A stretch of 64,000 nt of DNA from Ferrovibrio sp. (GTDB lineage Bacteria; Pseudomonadota; Alphaproteobacteria; Ferrovibrionales; Ferrovibrionaceae): NCBI RefSeq assembly GCF_025869515.1, contig NZ_JAOZVR010000042.1:1-64000 (forward strand), in the 5' to 3' direction. Shown one piece after another: positions 18,785-27,069 of this stretch (within the stretch, counting starts at the first letter, position 1; every line of letters starts with the position of its first letter). A program made the position numbers and the translations under genes. Below the pieces are notes generated by a model, which worked only from the letters and a program-made list of their open reading frames with translations, was not told where the DNA came from and ran no database searches.

Positions 18785-19842
18785 GACAGCCAGCGCTCCA
18801 GATTGGCCTTGACGAAGGCGTCGTCGGAGAGATCGGCATGGTCGCGGCTGACGCGGTCGAGCAGTTCGGCCTGCCCCGGGCTCAGCCCCTCCTTCGGATC
18901 GAGACACCAGATGCCTTCGAGCAGGCCCTGGCGGCGCAGGATTTCATGGCAGCCGGCGATGCAGCCATGGAAATCGTTGGCGACATCGAAGAAGGCGGCG
19001 TTGCAGTCGGTGACGCGCGCATCGAGGCCGAGCAGGTCCGGCGTGACGCTGCCGGCGGCGACGGCGGCATGCGCCTTCTCCAGCAGTTTCACCGCCTGCT
19101 GCGTCCAGACCGACCAGTGGCCGAGCAGGCCGCCGACGAAACGCAGGTTCACCGTTTCGTCGCCGCGCTTCACCGTGAAGGGAATGGTGAGGTCGAGCAC
19201 GATATGGTCGTCATTGCCGGTATAGAGCGAGATGCGCTTCTCGGCCCGTGCCGCCGCCACGCCGCGCATCACATCCAGCGTGCGATAGCGGTGGAACGGC
19301 GCCACCTTGATGGCGATCACGTTGTCGATGCCGGCAAAGCGGCGCCAGAAGTCTGCGTCCAGTACGACACCGCCGACGGCGGGCTGCAGGTAGAAACCGA
19401 CCAGCGGGATTTCGGCGGCCACCGCCTCGCAATGGGCGATGATGGCATCGACGCCGGCGTCTTTCATGGCGGCTAGGCTGAGCAGGCCGGCATGATAGCC
19501 GAGCTTCACCGCCGTCTGTGCTTCCTGCACCGCCTGCGCGGTCTTGCCGGCCAGGCCGCCGATCATCACCAGCGGCCGGTCGGTCCAGGCTTTGGCATCC
19601 TCCATCGCCGCCGACAGCACCGGCTCGTAAAGGCCGACATCGCGGATGGCGAATTGCGTGGTGTGCACGCCCACGGCCAGGCCGCCGGCACCGGCATCGA
19701 CATAGTAGCGACTGAGCGCGCGCTGGCGCCGGCGGTCGAGCTTGCGGCTGGCATCGAGCGCCAGCGGATGCGCCGGAATCACCGTGCCCTTGCGCAGGGC
19801 GGCCAGGACATTCACCGGCAGTTTGGAATAATGCAGCCCCAT
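18781..19842 (-). CDS. Dihydrodipicolinate synthase-family aldolase/lyase
   Basis: A class I aldolase of the DHDPS/N-acetylneuraminate lyase superfamily, 353 residues, which is longer than the usual 290-310. The TIM-barrel pattern is visible: VIPAHPLAL at the N-terminus, GAGGLAVGVHTTQFA in place of the GTTGE loop, FYLQPAVGG at the usual catalytic-Tyr strand, and VIAIKVAPF with the Schiff-base lysine. The region after residue about 290 (DCNAAFFDVANDFHGCIAGCHEILRRQG) is an extra C-terminal part. Placed inside an ABC-uptake operon with an epimerase and an acetyltransferase, it probably cleaves or makes a 2-keto acid derived from the imported compound. Substrate unknown. Confidence 0.82.
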   Translation of the reverse strand: MGLHYSKLPVNVLAALRKGTVIPAHPLALDASRKLDRRRQRALSRYYVDAGAGGLAVGVHTTQFAIRDVGLYEPVLSAAMEDAKAWTDRPLVMIGGLAGKTAQAVQEAQTAVKLGYHAGLLSLAAMKDAGVDAIIAHCEAVAAEIPLVGFYLQPAVGGVVLDADFWRRFAGIDNVIAIKVAPFHRYRTLDVMRGVAAARAEKRISLYTGNDDHIVLDLTIPFTVKRGDETVNLRFVGGLLGHWSVWTQQAVKLLEKAHAAVAAGSVTPDLLGLDARVTDCNAAFFDVANDFHGCIAGCHEILRRQGLLEGIWCLDPKEGLSPGQAELLDRVSRDHADLSDDAFVKANLERWLS

Positions 19843-19857
19843 GATCTATGTCCCCTG

Positions 19858-20673
19858 CTATCCGAATTCAGGCCCGGCCAGCACGAAGCTCTGGTCGGGA
19901 TTGCCATTGAGAACCGAAGTGTTGAGCGCCATGCGGCGGAAGCCGCGCTGGATGGTGAAGCCGCGCGCCTTGAGTTCGTCGCTCAGCGCGGTCCAGCGAT
20001 CCGGCACATCGAGGAAAACCGGGCCGGTGGCGCGGTCGAGCGCCATACGAAGCAATGCCAGTGCATCCGCCTCGCTGTCGGCGCCGAGCGGTCCGATCTG
20101 GATGGCGAGCCGACCGCTGCGGGCAGCGACGAAGCCGTTGTTGCTGCGGATCGCGAGTTCCGGAACGCCGCTCAGGAAAGCCCGCAGCAGCGGTTCGCGG
20201 CTGGCGCCGAAGGCAATCGTGTCGCGCGCCAGGCAGGCATCAAGCTCGGCGAGCGACGCCGGCACCGTCAGCCCCGCACCGCGGCCCTGCCAGCGGGTGA
20301 TATCCATGACCGGCCGGAAGCCGAGCGGTAGGTAAACCTGCTCCCCGGCCGGGGTGGCATCGAGGTAGGGCGTGCAACCCATGCGTTGCAATTCGGCAAT
20401 ACAGTGACGCAGCAGCAGGGTGCCGAGCCCGCGCTGGCGATGACTGGCGGTGACCAGCACCATGCTGATCCATGCAAAATCGCCGTATGGCAGGATGGCG
20501 GCCGTGGCGACGATGCGACCTTCATCGCGAATGGTGAAGACCTGGCCCTGTTCGAGAAAAACGCGCCAGTCATCCGCGCTCTGGTTCCAGCCGGCCTCGG
20601 CCGACAGCGCCAGCGCCCCCGGAAGATCGGCGCTATCAAGACGATCGATCTCGAACGTCTTAATAGGTGCCAT
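19858..20673 (-). CDS. GNAT-family N-acetyltransferase
   Basis: A 271-residue acetyltransferase. The N-terminal half is a full GNAT domain: strand motif [22 protein letters not shown] holds the acetyl-CoA pyrophosphate loop (RQRGLG), followed by [19 protein letters not shown]. The second half (about 140-271) is a degenerate second GNAT-like or substrate-binding lobe ending [12 protein letters not shown], as in two-domain family members. The start overlaps the end of the upstream epimerase gene by 14 bp. Its place between epimerase and aldolase suggests it modifies an intermediate or inactivates a toxic one; this is inference. Confidence 0.85.
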   Translation of the reverse strand: MAPIKTFEIDRLDSADLPGALALSAEAGWNQSADDWRVFLEQGQVFTIRDEGRIVATAAILPYGDFAWISMVLVTASHRQRGLGTLLLRHCIAELQRMGCTPYLDATPAGEQVYLPLGFRPVMDITRWQGRGAGLTVPASLAELDACLARDTIAFGASREPLLRAFLSGVPELAIRSNNGFVAARSGRLAIQIGPLGADSEADALALLRMALDRATGPVFLDVPDRWTALSDELKARGFTIQRGFRRMALNTSVLNGNPDQSFVLAGPEFG

Positions 20674-21724
20674 CGCGCACCTCGAAATGCGTCGGCTTGC
20701 CGAGGCTGCGGCCGCTGCGCGACACCCAGTCGGCCACCCAGTCCATCATGCTGGCCAGCGGGATACGCGGATAGCCGAACAGGCGCGCCGCCTCGGCGGC
20801 ATTGTTGAGCCAAGCGGTCGGCGCCTCCTGCCCCACGATCTGCGCCGTCTTGCCGAAGCGCGCAGCGAAGCTCTCGGCCAGCCAGCGCACGGCAATCGTC
20901 TCCGGGCCGGTGACGTTGAGCGGCGACGTCGGCACGGTGGCGGCCTTCAGGCAGCGCAGCGCCTGTGCATTGGCATCGCCCTGCCAGATCACGTTGACGT
21001 GGCCCATGGTGACATCGACCGGCGTACCCTGCATGACCAGACGGGCAATGTCATGCAGCACGCCGTAGCGCAGGTCGATGGCGTAGTTGAGGCGGAACAG
21101 CCGGCCGGGCGTATTATGCACCTGCGAGAAATGCTCGAACATGCGTTCGCGGCCGATGCAGGACATCGCATATTCGCCCGGCGGGTTGGGCTCCATCTGC
21201 TCGGTGGCGCCCTGGCTGTCTGTGGCGACGAAGGGATAGACGCAGCCCGTGGAGAAAGCGACGATCCGCGACGCCGCGAAGCTTTCCGCCACCAGTGCCG
21301 GGACATGCGCATTCATCGCCCAGGTCAGCGCCTGGTTGCCGCTGGCGCCGAATTTGCGCCCGGCCATGAAGATCACATTCTTCACGCGCGGCAGTTTTTC
21401 GACCGCCGCGCGATCCATCAGGTCGGCGGCGATGGTTTCGATGCCATGGCTTGCCAGGCCTTCCCGCAGGCCGGTCTCGCTGAATCGCGCCACGCCGATG
21501 ATGCGTTTGTCCGGCGCTGCGCGTTTGGCCAGCCGCGCCATGGTCGGACCCATCTTGCCGCCGACGCCGAGGATCATGATATCGCCGTCCAGCGCTTCCA
21601 GATCGGCGGCGAGCGCGCGGCTTGGCCGGGTCATGAATTCTTCCAGCGCCGCCTCGTCGGTGAAACCGGCGGGCAATGCACTGTCGTCGAGCCAGAGGTC
21701 TTTCTTCACATCGAGCTTGGTCAT
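20660..21724 (-). CDS. NAD-dependent epimerase/dehydratase-family protein (extended SDR)
   Basis: A 354-residue extended short-chain dehydrogenase-like protein. The NAD motif is unusual in position: [18 protein letters not shown], with GxGGxxG, sits about 45 residues in, after an N-terminal stretch WLDDSALP that suggests a helical cap. The active site reads STGCVYPF with the downstream Tyr/Lys less obvious ([17 protein letters not shown] provides the YxxxxxxR-type pair), so the usual YxxxK lysine appears replaced. The gene overlaps the permease stop by 4 bp and the GNAT start by 14 bp. Probably acts on a sugar or sugar acid imported by the neighbouring transporter; the exact reaction is unknown. 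Confidence 0.78.
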   Translation of the reverse strand: MTKLDVKKDLWLDDSALPAGFTDEAALEEFMTRPSRALAADLEALDGDIMILGVGGKMGPTMARLAKRAAPDKRIIGVARFSETGLREGLASHGIETIAADLMDRAAVEKLPRVKNVIFMAGRKFGASGNQALTWAMNAHVPALVAESFAASRIVAFSTGCVYPFVATDSQGATEQMEPNPPGEYAMSCIGRERMFEHFSQVHNTPGRLFRLNYAIDLRYGVLHDIARLVMQGTPVDVTMGHVNVIWQGDANAQALRCLKAATVPTSPLNVTGPETIAVRWLAESFAARFGKTAQIVGQEAPTAWLNNAAEAARLFGYPRIPLASMMDWVADWVSRSGRSLGKPTHFEVRDGTY

Positions 21725-22521
21725 GACGCGATCCTTGCATCCTTGCGGACAAGCAGATGCTCGAGCAGCAGCACCAGCAGGTACAGCGCGATGCCGAGCA
21801 AGGTGATAACGATGACAGCCATGAACATGGCCGGCGTATCCAGCGAGGCCTGCACCTGGATCATCAGGTAGCCGAGCCCCTTATCGGAGGAGATGAATTC
21901 GCCGACGATGGCGCCGGCGACCGCGAGGATCGCGGCCACCTTCATGCCGGCGAAGATATAGGGCAAAGAACCCGGCAGCTGGATATAGATGAAGGTCTGC
22001 CAGCGCGAGCCTTTCAGCCACTTCACCAGATCGAGCAGGTCGGGCTCCACCTCCTTCAGGCCGCGCACCGTGGTAAGCAGGATCGGGAAGAAGCAGAGCG
22101 ACAGGGTGATCAGGATGTTGGTGCCGATACCGTAGGAGAACCACACGATGATCAGCGGGCCGAGTGCGACCTTAGGGATCATGTTCAGCGTGATGAACAG
22201 CGGAAAGACCGCGAGCGTCAGCAGCCGCGACCAGGTGAACATCAGCGCCAGCACCACGCCGGCTACCACGGACAGCAGATAGCCGCCGTAGATTTCCTGC
22301 GCCGTCACCCAGGTGTTGCTGAGCCAGGCATAGTTGGTCTTGGCCAGGGTGGCGAAAATGGCGCTCGGCGCCGGCAGGATGAAGGCCGGCAGTTTGGTGG
22401 CGCGGACGAGGATTTCCCACAGGATGATGGCGGCGACATGGATCGCGAGGATGGCCAGCCAGCGCAGCAGCGGCACGGCTTTCGGCTTGTCCTGCGGCGT
22501 TTCCGGTTCCGTGACGGCCAT
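21721..22521 (-). CDS. ABC transporter permease (nitrate/sulfonate/taurine type)
   Basis: Inner-membrane permease of the SsuC/TauC group, 266 residues with about six helices. The coupling-helix EAA-type motif is visible in [28 protein letters not shown]. The N-terminal helix ([23 protein letters not shown]) and the helix pair near the C-terminus are typical. AGAGGAT lies just before the ATG. It is first in the five-gene operon, downstream of a promoter with an overlapping palindromic operator, and presumably pairs with the NMT1-type binding protein encoded beyond tetR. Confidence 0.92.
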   Translation of the reverse strand: MAVTEPETPQDKPKAVPLLRWLAILAIHVAAIILWEILVRATKLPAFILPAPSAIFATLAKTNYAWLSNTWVTAQEIYGGYLLSVVAGVVLALMFTWSRLLTLAVFPLFITLNMIPKVALGPLIIVWFSYGIGTNILITLSLCFFPILLTTVRGLKEVEPDLLDLVKWLKGSRWQTFIYIQLPGSLPYIFAGMKVAAILAVAGAIVGEFISSDKGLGYLMIQVQASLDTPAMFMAVIVITLLGIALYLLVLLLEHLLVRKDARIAS

Positions 22522-22545
22522 ATCCTCTCCCCTGTCGCTGGCTGG

Positions 22546-22592
22546 AACCTAGCAGGCCGCCGGACTTTAATCAACCAACCAGTTGATTGATT
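22546..22592 (-). promoter_or_regulatory. Promoter and palindromic operator of the ABC/catabolic operon
   Basis: On the minus strand TTGATT (22574-22569) and TAGGTT (22551-22546) are separated by 17 bp, a plausible -35/-10 pair for the permease operon. The -35 lies inside a 24-bp imperfect palindrome at 22569-22592 whose core is CCAACCAGTTG flanked by AATCA and TGATT (20 of 24 positions symmetric). A related palindrome with core CAACTAGTTG occurs in the other gap flanking tetR. The location argues for a TetR operator; binding itself is inference. Confidence 0.65.
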
Positions 22593-22625
22593 GCTGTCAC
22601 GGCCGCAGGCGCCCCCAGCGTCCCT

Positions 22626-23315
22626 TTACGGGCGCAAAGCACCCATGGCGAAGGCAATGATATGCCGGCGCCGCTCGGCCACCACCTTGGGCGTATCCAG
22701 CGCGCGGCCGAAAATCGCCGACAGCGTGCGGTTGTTGGAAAAGAAGAAATACGACAGGCCGGCGATCGAGATGTAGAGCTGCACCGGGTCGAGGTCGCGG
22801 CGGAACACGCCCTCTCCGGCGCCGCGCGCGATGGTCTCCTGCATCAGGCTGACCAGCGGCGAATGCATCTGCTCCAGCCGTTCGGAACCGCGGATATGGC
22901 GGGCGTCCTGGCGGTTCTCGTCATTCAGCAGGGCGAGAAATTCCGGGTGTTCGGCGAGATAGTCGAAGGAAAAGCCGATCAGGCGCTCCATGGCGGCCAG
23001 CGGCGGCAGGTCGCCCAGATGCAGCGCCTTTTCGCGCTCGCGGATCTCGGCATAGACCGTCTCCAGGGCGGCGGCGTAAATCTCATCCTTGCTGCCGAAA
23101 TAATGGTAGACGAGCTGCTTGTTGACCCCGGCACGCTGGGCGATTTCGTCGATCCGGGCGCCGGCCAGCCCCTTGGCAGCGAACTCCGCCACCGCCGCCC
23201 GCAGCAGCGCAGCCTTGGTCGCTACCGGGTCGCGGCGGCGTTCCGTCCCCTCTTCCCGGGCCTGAACCCTGGCCTGAATCTTGGCCGGTACGCGGTCTGA
23301 TGCGGGATTTGCCAT
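22626..23315 (-). CDS. TetR/AcrR-family transcriptional regulator
   Basis: A 229-residue repressor-type regulator. After a 30-residue basic N-terminal extension, the helix-turn-helix domain (about 35-80) carries the classic ARIDEIAQRAGVNKQLVYHYFGSKDEIY. The C-terminal ligand-binding domain includes LLNDENRQDARHIRGSERL and a PVQLYISIAGLSYFFFSNN stretch, resembling TetR members that sense small metabolites, such as RutR relatives. It sits between the permease operon and the binding-protein gene, and palindromes of similar sequence occur in both flanking gaps. It likely controls both units and itself, with the imported compound or a catabolite as inducer (inference). Confidence 0.9.
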   Translation of the reverse strand: MANPASDRVPAKIQARVQAREEGTERRRDPVATKAALLRAAVAEFAAKGLAGARIDEIAQRAGVNKQLVYHYFGSKDEIYAAALETVYAEIREREKALHLGDLPPLAAMERLIGFSFDYLAEHPEFLALLNDENRQDARHIRGSERLEQMHSPLVSLMQETIARGAGEGVFRRDLDPVQLYISIAGLSYFFFSNNRTLSAIFGRALDTPKVVAERRRHIIAFAMGALRP

Positions 23316-23326
23316 ACCCTTACCTT

Positions 23327-23379
23327 ATCATCCAACTAGTTGATTAATTATTGAACCTTCCGGGCCGTCTGGCTAGAGT
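23327..23379 (+). promoter_or_regulatory. Promoter and palindromic operator of the ABC substrate-binding gene
   Basis: TTGAAC (23351-23356) and TAGAGT (23374-23379) are 17 bp apart and form a good -35/-10 pair reading toward the binding-protein gene. Directly upstream lies the palindrome core CAACTAGTTG (23333-23342) followed by ATTAATT, similar to the operator in front of the permease operon (CAACCAGTTGATTGATT there, CAACTAGTTGATTAATT here). It lies 12-18 bp before the tetR start, so it could also govern tetR itself. Confidence 0.65.
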
Positions 23380-23442
23380 TTCCTTATGACCGGCGGGGGC
23401 CGGCGACTCAGACTTGGCGAATCACACACAGAGGGGATCATC

Positions 23443-24441
23443 ATGACAGTCCGTGGACTTCTTGCCATCGCGGTTGCGGCCGCAATGCTGCCGGCCGGCG
23501 GCGCCTTCGCCCAGGCCAAGGACAAGGTCAACCTGCTGCTCAACTGGGTGCCGACCGCCGACCACTCCCCCTATTACTACGCCAAGGCGCAGGGCTGGTA
23601 CGACCAGGCCGGCCTGGATGTGAATATCGAAAGCGGCAAGGGCTCGGGCGTCTCGGCCCAGCGCGTCGGCGCCGGCAACACCGAATTCGCCATTGCCGAC
23701 ATGGCCACCGCGCTGGTCGCCAGGAGCAAGGGCGCCGACCTGGTGGCGGTGATGACCGTCTATGCCAATTCGCCGCAGGGCTTCTACTGGCTCAAGAGTT
23801 CCGGGATCACTGGGGCTAAAGACTTCCCCGGCAAGAAGCTGGGCAACCCGCCGGGCGATGCCTCGCGCGTGATGTGGCCGGCTTTCGCCAAGCAGGTCGG
23901 CATCGCCACCGACAGCGTCACCTTCGTCAACATCACGCCGCAGGCCAAGGTCGCCTCACTGAAAAGCAAGGCGATCGACATCACCAGCGACTTCTACAAC
24001 GAGCATGACCTGAAGGTACGCGAGTTCGGCCCCGATCTCGGCTTCCTGGCCTGGCGCAACATCGGCCTGAACCTCTATGGCAATTCGATCATCGTCAACG
24101 GCGCCTATATCGGCAAGAATCCGGACAAGGTGGCCAAGTTCGTCAGCGTCTCGCAGAAGGCCTTCGCCGCCTGCGTGGCCGATGTCAGTCCCTGCCTCAA
24201 GGCCCTGATGGGCAGCGTCAGCGGCCTCGACGAAGCCAACCAGCGGGACCAGTGGAACCGCATCAAGGAACTGATGACCGATCCGGCCACCACCGGCGTG
24301 GCGCTCGGCGCCTTCGATGCCAAGCGCATGCAGAGCGACTACGACATGGTGAAGACCTATTTCGGCATGGAGCAGGCCTTCGATGTCGGCACCGTCTATA
24401 CCAACAAATATCTCGACACCGCCGTGAAGATGAAGAAATGA
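23443..24441 (+). CDS. NMT1/THI5-like ABC transporter substrate-binding protein
   Basis: Periplasmic binding protein of the NMT1/THI5-SsuA fold, 332 residues. The chosen ATG follows GAGGGG at about 7 bases and gives a clean signal peptide with cleavage after AFAQA (about residue 24). The mature start KVNLLLNWVPTADHSPYYYAKAQGWY is characteristic of this family, including relatives that bind pyrimidine-type thiamine precursors. Further conserved parts are QRVGAGNTEFAIADMATAL and a GNPPGDASR ligand loop. Monocistronic, with its own promoter/operator and a strong terminator. It is the probable ligand-recognition part of the permease/ATPase pair encoded on the other side of tetR. Ligand not assignable. 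Confidence 0.9.
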   Translation: MTVRGLLAIAVAAAMLPAGGAFAQAKDKVNLLLNWVPTADHSPYYYAKAQGWYDQAGLDVNIESGKGSGVSAQRVGAGNTEFAIADMATALVARSKGADLVAVMTVYANSPQGFYWLKSSGITGAKDFPGKKLGNPPGDASRVMWPAFAKQVGIATDSVTFVNITPQAKVASLKSKAIDITSDFYNEHDLKVREFGPDLGFLAWRNIGLNLYGNSIIVNGAYIGKNPDKVAKFVSVSQKAFAACVADVSPCLKALMGSVSGLDEANQRDQWNRIKELMTDPATTGVALGAFDAKRMQSDYDMVKTYFGMEQAFDVGTVYTNKYLDTAVKMKK

Positions 24442-24473
24442 GGCGCGGCTCCCCGCACGGGAGTTGCCACCTG

Positions 24474-24503
24474 GCGCGGGGCCGCAAGCCCCGCGCTTTT
24501 TTT
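24474..24503 (+). terminator. Rho-independent terminator after the substrate-binding gene
   Basis: A perfect 9-bp stem (GCGCGGGGC at 24474-24482, GCCCCGCGC at 24488-24496, loop CGCAA) followed by seven T, 33 bp after the stop codon. Confidence 0.95.
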
Positions 24504-24623
24504 ATGCTGCGATTACTCCGTGACAGGAGTTTTTGCTGGCCGACCGGCCATTCTCTGCTACCCTGACTCCGTACCGGCGACACAGCCGGAGGAAACGCGT
24601 CCGTTCCCGTCCCGCAGGCCCAG

Positions 24624-25874
24624 ATGACCGATTTCGCCCTCCCCGCCGGCAGCCCCTCCTCGATTCCGAACCGCGACATCAAGGTGATGGCGCTGATCAG
24701 CGTCGCACATGGCTGCAGCCATTTCTTCCAGCTGGTGCTGCCGCCGCTGTTCCCTTTCCTGAAGCAAGATTTCAGCGTCAGCTACACCGAGCTCGGCCTG
24801 GTGATGACGCTGTTCTACGTCACCTCCGGCGTGCTGCAGACGCCGGCCGGTTTCCTGGTCGACCGTGTCGGCGCGCGTAACGTGCTGATCGGCGGCCTCG
24901 CCATCTTCTGCACCGCGATCCTGCTCTATGGCCTGGCGCCGAGCTACTGGCTGCTGCTGCCGGTCGCCGTGCTCGCCGGCATCGGCAACAGCGTGTTCCA
25001 CCCGGCGGACTTCTCAATTCTCAATGCCTCGGTCGACCAGAGGCGGCTCGGTCGCGCCTATGGCAGCCATACGCTGGGCGGCAATCTGGGCTGGGGCCTG
25101 GCACCGGTGCTGATGGCCGGCGGCGCGGCACTCTTCGGCTGGCGCGCCGCGCCGATCATCGCGGCCCTGGTGGGCTATGCCGTGCTCGCTGCCCTGCTGA
25201 TGAACCGCGACCTGCTGAAGGAAGATGCCGGCGCCGCGCGCCGTGCCGCCGCCAAGGCCGGCGAGAAGGCGGAAGCGCTCGGCCCCCTGCTCACGCTGCC
25301 GGTGCTGATGTGCTTCGGCTATTTCCTGCTGCTGTCCTTTGCGCTGATCGGCACGCAGAATTTCCTGCCGGCGACACTGGCTGCGCTCTACGGCACGCCG
25401 CTGACGCTGGCGACCACGGCGCTGACCGGCTTCCTGCTCGGTGCGTCCGCTGGCGTGATGGTCGGCGGCTGGGTGGCCGACAGGGGCGTGAAACTGGAAG
25501 CCATCGTGATCACCGGTCTGCTGGGAGCTGCCGCCCTGATCCTGGTGGTGGCGAATCTCGATCTGCCGGCTGCGGCGCTGGTGGCGGCAATTGCCGGTGC
25601 CGGTTTCCTGCAGGGCTTCACGACACCGTCGCGCGACCTGATCGTGCGCGGCGCCGCCCCCAAGGGCGCCTCGGGCCGCGTCTTCGGCTTCGTCTATTCC
25701 GGTCTCGATGCCGGCTCGGCCATGGCACCACTGGTGCTCGGCCTGCTGCTCGACCATGGCCGCGCGGATTATGTGCTGTGGTTCGTCGCCGCCATGCTGG
25801 CGCTCACCACGCTGACCGCCGTGGCGATCCGGCAGAGTTCGACGCGGAAGACAACCGCCGCACCTGCTGAATAG
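24624..25874 (+). CDS. MFS transporter
   Basis: A major facilitator superfamily permease, 416 residues and about 12 helices. The inter-helix signature GFLVDRVGARNVLIGG follows helix 2, and the repeat version GGWVADRGVKLEAIV follows helix 8. VFHPADFSILNASV and GRAYGSHTLGGNLGW in the middle, and TTPSRDLIVRGAAP, resemble the fosmidomycin-resistance-like or sugar-phosphate-like MFS groups. A Lys/Ala/Glu-rich cytoplasmic loop separates the halves. It lies just after the terminator of the ABC binding-protein gene and is probably independent. Direction and substrate of transport unknown. Confidence 0.88.
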   Translation: MTDFALPAGSPSSIPNRDIKVMALISVAHGCSHFFQLVLPPLFPFLKQDFSVSYTELGLVMTLFYVTSGVLQTPAGFLVDRVGARNVLIGGLAIFCTAILLYGLAPSYWLLLPVAVLAGIGNSVFHPADFSILNASVDQRRLGRAYGSHTLGGNLGWGLAPVLMAGGAALFGWRAAPIIAALVGYAVLAALLMNRDLLKEDAGAARRAAAKAGEKAEALGPLLTLPVLMCFGYFLLLSFALIGTQNFLPATLAALYGTPLTLATTALTGFLLGASAGVMVGGWVADRGVKLEAIVITGLLGAAALILVVANLDLPAAALVAAIAGAGFLQGFTTPSRDLIVRGAAPKGASGRVFGFVYSGLDAGSAMAPLVLGLLLDHGRADYVLWFVAAMLALTTLTAVAIRQSSTRKTTAAPAE

Positions 25875-25883
25875 CCTGACGAC

Positions 25884-26360
25884 CTAATCCGACCAGGGCA
25901 GCAGGCTGGCCATCACATAGCTGGCCGGCCGTCGCAGGCCGGATGCAAGCGGTGGATTGTAGGTCGCCGGCGGCAATATGGCATCAAGGCGCGCCCCCTG
26001 CAGCGTGAGCCCGGTCAGCAGCAGGTAATCCCGCGCCGCCTCGGCCCGGCGCAAGGCCAGCCGCCGGCCAGCCGCCTCGTCGGTATATTCCTGCGGATCG
26101 GCGAAGCCATAGAGGATCACCCGCGCCCGGGGCTGGGCGCGCATAAGAGCGGCCAGCTTGTCCAGCGAACGGATTGCCGCAGCGGGCAAGGCCGCCTCGC
26201 CGGCCCCGAAAGGAATGATCGCCTGCTCCTGCGGCTGCGATGGCAGATGGCGGCGCAGCACCGGCGGGATGATACCGCCATCCCGTCCGACCTGCGCATG
26301 GACTGAGGCTGCGGCCAGCAAGCTGGCTACCAGGACAGACCCCACCCACCATCGCGACAT
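25884..26360 (-). CDS. OmpA-like domain protein, periplasmic
   Basis: A 158-residue exported protein with a Sec signal (cleavage about after VHAQ at 23) and one OmpA C-terminal-like domain. The segment AIIPFGAGEAALPAAAIRSLDKLA followed by RVILYGFADPQEYTDEAAGRRLALRRAEAARDYLL has the layout of the peptidoglycan-binding motif (GxxD ... LSxxRAxxV), with Phe-Ala-Asp in place of His-Thr-Asp. Short for the family and without a beta-barrel or lipobox, so a soluble periplasmic peptidoglycan-associated protein is likely. Convergent with the MFS gene. Confidence 0.72.
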   Translation of the reverse strand: MSRWWVGSVLVASLLAAASVHAQVGRDGGIIPPVLRRHLPSQPQEQAIIPFGAGEAALPAAAIRSLDKLAALMRAQPRARVILYGFADPQEYTDEAAGRRLALRRAEAARDYLLLTGLTLQGARLDAILPPATYNPPLASGLRRPASYVMASLLPWSD

Positions 26361-26424
26361 CGTCCATCACCCAGCGTCATCTGCGCGGAATGCTAGCGTC
26401 CGGATTATGGCGGAAGTCGGGCGC

Positions 26425-26556
26425 CTAGTCCTGCGCCGTGCAGTTCGGCGCCGACTTGCACCAGCTGCGGGCGCCGGCGGCCAGCGTGGTTGCCGGATCT
26501 GCGCAGGCCGATACGGCGAGCAGCAGGGCAAAGATCGCGAACGCACGCATGATCAT
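26425..26556 (-). CDS. Small 43-residue lipoprotein
   Basis: A short gene easily missed by length filters. It encodes 43 residues: a hydrophobic signal (MRAFAIFALLLA), the lipobox VSAC with Cys at 18, then a short mature part DPATTLAAGARSWCKSAP ending NCTAQD, with two further cysteines. Its first codon overlaps the stop of the upstream NTF2-like gene by 4 bp (ATGA), so translational coupling is expected. Size and lipobox recall entericidin-type small lipoproteins, but the sequence is not clearly of that family. A start at the second ATG (26550) is also possible. Confidence 0.65.
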   Translation of the reverse strand: MIMRAFAIFALLLAVSACADPATTLAAGARSWCKSAPNCTAQD

Positions 26557-26936
26557 GCCGGCAACGGCTCGGCGGTATAGGTCTTGTTGATCACCTGCCA
26601 GCGGCCGTCCAGTTTGATCAGACTCAGGTAGTCGGTGAAGAAGCGTGGCGTGATGGCGCAGTTGACCTTCACCATCGCCGTGTTCGGCCCGGTGATATCG
26701 ACCGACAGAATGCGGTCGTATTCACGACTCTGGCCGTTGGCCTTGGGCGACGGCCGGCTCTCGATCATCCTGCACCAGTCTTCGCGCGGCACATTGACCA
26801 GCTTGTTGTCGATAGCGGCAAAAAGGCTGGAGGCCGGGTGGAAGGCCAGGCGGATCTTCGCCGTATCGCCCTCGTAGAGGCCGTCGAGATAGGTCTGCAC
26901 GACGGCGAGGATGTCACTGACCTGCGGATTGTTCAT
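26553..26936 (-). CDS. NTF2-like (SnoaL/lumazine-binding-type) protein
   Basis: A 127-residue protein with the cone-shaped NTF2 fold. N-terminal helices with VVQTYLDGLYEGDTAKIRLAFHP are followed by strands ending DYLSLIKLDGRWQVINKTYTAEPLP, typical of the putative lumazine-binding/DUF4440-like group. AAGGAG lies about 6 bases upstream of the ATG at 26936. Its stop overlaps the small-lipoprotein start. Members may be enzymes (isomerases) or ligand-binding proteins; no catalytic residues are compelling here. Confidence 0.8.
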   Translation of the reverse strand: MNNPQVSDILAVVQTYLDGLYEGDTAKIRLAFHPASSLFAAIDNKLVNVPREDWCRMIESRPSPKANGQSREYDRILSVDITGPNTAMVKVNCAITPRFFTDYLSLIKLDGRWQVINKTYTAEPLPA

Positions 26937-27069
26937 GCGGGCTCCTTTTCCGTCAGCAGACCAGCGCCGGCCGCGACCGTCAAGCCATGCCCAGGCCATA
27001 CATTGTCCCGGCACATTTCCGCTTCACAGGTCTCACAAGGCGGGTAATGCTGTGGTGAATGAGGGGCGC

